From Proteobacteria bacterium SPGG2 (GTDB lineage: Bacteria > Pseudomonadota > Gammaproteobacteria > Acidiferrobacterales > SPGG2): a stretch of 6,105 bases of DNA. The DNA lies in assembly GCA_001643475.1 (NCBI GenBank), contig LXTK01000174.1:945-7049 (forward strand), written 5' to 3'. The translations under genes were made by a program, and so were the position numbers. Positions within the stretch are counted from its first letter, which is position 1. Each line of letters opens with the position of its first letter. This document shows, piece by piece, positions 5,767 to 6,105 of the stretch. The notes beneath the pieces were generated by a model that saw nothing but the letters and a program-made list of their open reading frames with translations, was not told the DNA's origin and searched no databases.

Positions 5767-6105
5767 CATAGCTCAGGCGTTGTCGCGCATGGCAGAAAAA
5801 CTTCGACCTCTACTTGCGCGCGACCCCGTAATGATCGGGATCCATACAGGTGGTGTTTGGGTTGCCCGACGGCTCCATGAACTACTAAATTTGCAAGAGC
5901 CGTTGGGCACACTCGATATTTCGTTCTACCGAGACGACTTCACACGAATCGGAATACACCCCGAGGTCAAGGCCTCCGAGTTACCGGTGAACATCGATGA
6001 ACGTCACGTGATTCTCTGCGACGATGTCCTACACACCGGACGCACTATCCGCGCCGCCTTTAACGAAATCTTTGATTATGGTCGTCCCGCTTCAGTAACA
6101 CTCGC
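5729..6105 (+). CDS. pyrR: PyrR, pyrimidine operon regulator / uracil phosphoribosyltransferase, 3' end outside window
   Basis: PyrR is a type I phosphoribosyltransferase-fold protein. In Bacillus it controls pyr attenuation by RNA binding and makes UMP from uracil and PRPP; the Pseudomonas type, located before pyrB and pyrC, may be mainly regulatory or enzymatic. The visible 125 codons include GIHTGGVWVA (37-46), EPLGTLDISFYRDDF (57-71), and the PRPP-binding loop VILCDDVLHTGRTIRAA (94-110) with its paired aspartates. They align well with P. aeruginosa PyrR as I recall it. I chose ATG 5729, which overlaps ruvX by 38 bases, because it is the only ATG, GTG or TTG upstream of the conserved SRMAEKLRPLL helix; TTG 5780 or ATG 5789 would cut into that helix. 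No clear ribosome binding site precedes 5729, so translation may be coupled to ruvX. The last third of the protein is beyond the window. Confidence 0.93.
   Translation, partial: MSKPGRILNENLDIAQALSRMAEKLRPLLARDPVMIGIHTGGVWVARRLHELLNLQEPLGTLDISFYRDDFTRIGIHPEVKASELPVNIDERHVILCDDVLHTGRTIRAAFNEIFDYGRPASVTL

Overview
The window is an ordinary core-genome segment of a gammaproteobacterium. It matches the gene order I remember from Pseudomonas aeruginosa around PA0403-PA0411: pilG-pilH-pilI-pilJ on one strand, and gshB, a tonB3-type gene, yqgE/algH, ruvX/yqgF and pyrR diverging from it. The proteins resemble their Pseudomonas and E. coli counterparts closely enough to name, but differ from both. I therefore infer a non-enteric gammaproteobacterium with type IV pili and cannot assign a genus.

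Layout. Positions 1-2267, minus strand, read right to left: pilG (GTG start at 2267), pilH, pilI and the N-terminal part of pilJ. This is the front end of the Pil-Chp chemosensory cluster, which controls type IV pilus twitching: the PilJ receptor signals through the PilI adaptor to the ChpA kinase (outside the window), which phosphorylates PilG and PilH. The pilJ frame closes at a TAA 26 bases from the window edge, long before the signalling domain. Another frame stays open to the edge and reads plausibly as PilJ, so a frameshift or base error is likely. Positions 2268-2661 hold a divergent intergenic region with a possible pilG promoter, several hairpins and a terminator-like stem plus T-run just upstream of gshB. 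Positions 2662-6105, plus strand: gshB (glutathione synthetase), a 123-bp gap with a consensus -10 box and an 8-bp hairpin, a TonB-family energy transducer starting at TTG, yqgE, ruvX, and pyrR, which overlaps the end of ruvX and runs off the window.

How the genes work together. The pil genes and the TonB3-type gene are linked by twitching motility, since the P. aeruginosa gene at this locus is known to affect type IV pilus assembly. gshB, yqgE, ruvX and pyrR are housekeeping neighbours; pyrR normally precedes pyrB and pyrC.

I see no mobile elements, CRISPR arrays, tRNA or rRNA genes, and no evidence of a new multi-gene system. The points most worth a second look are the pilJ frame break and the structured, terminator-bearing leader of gshB.
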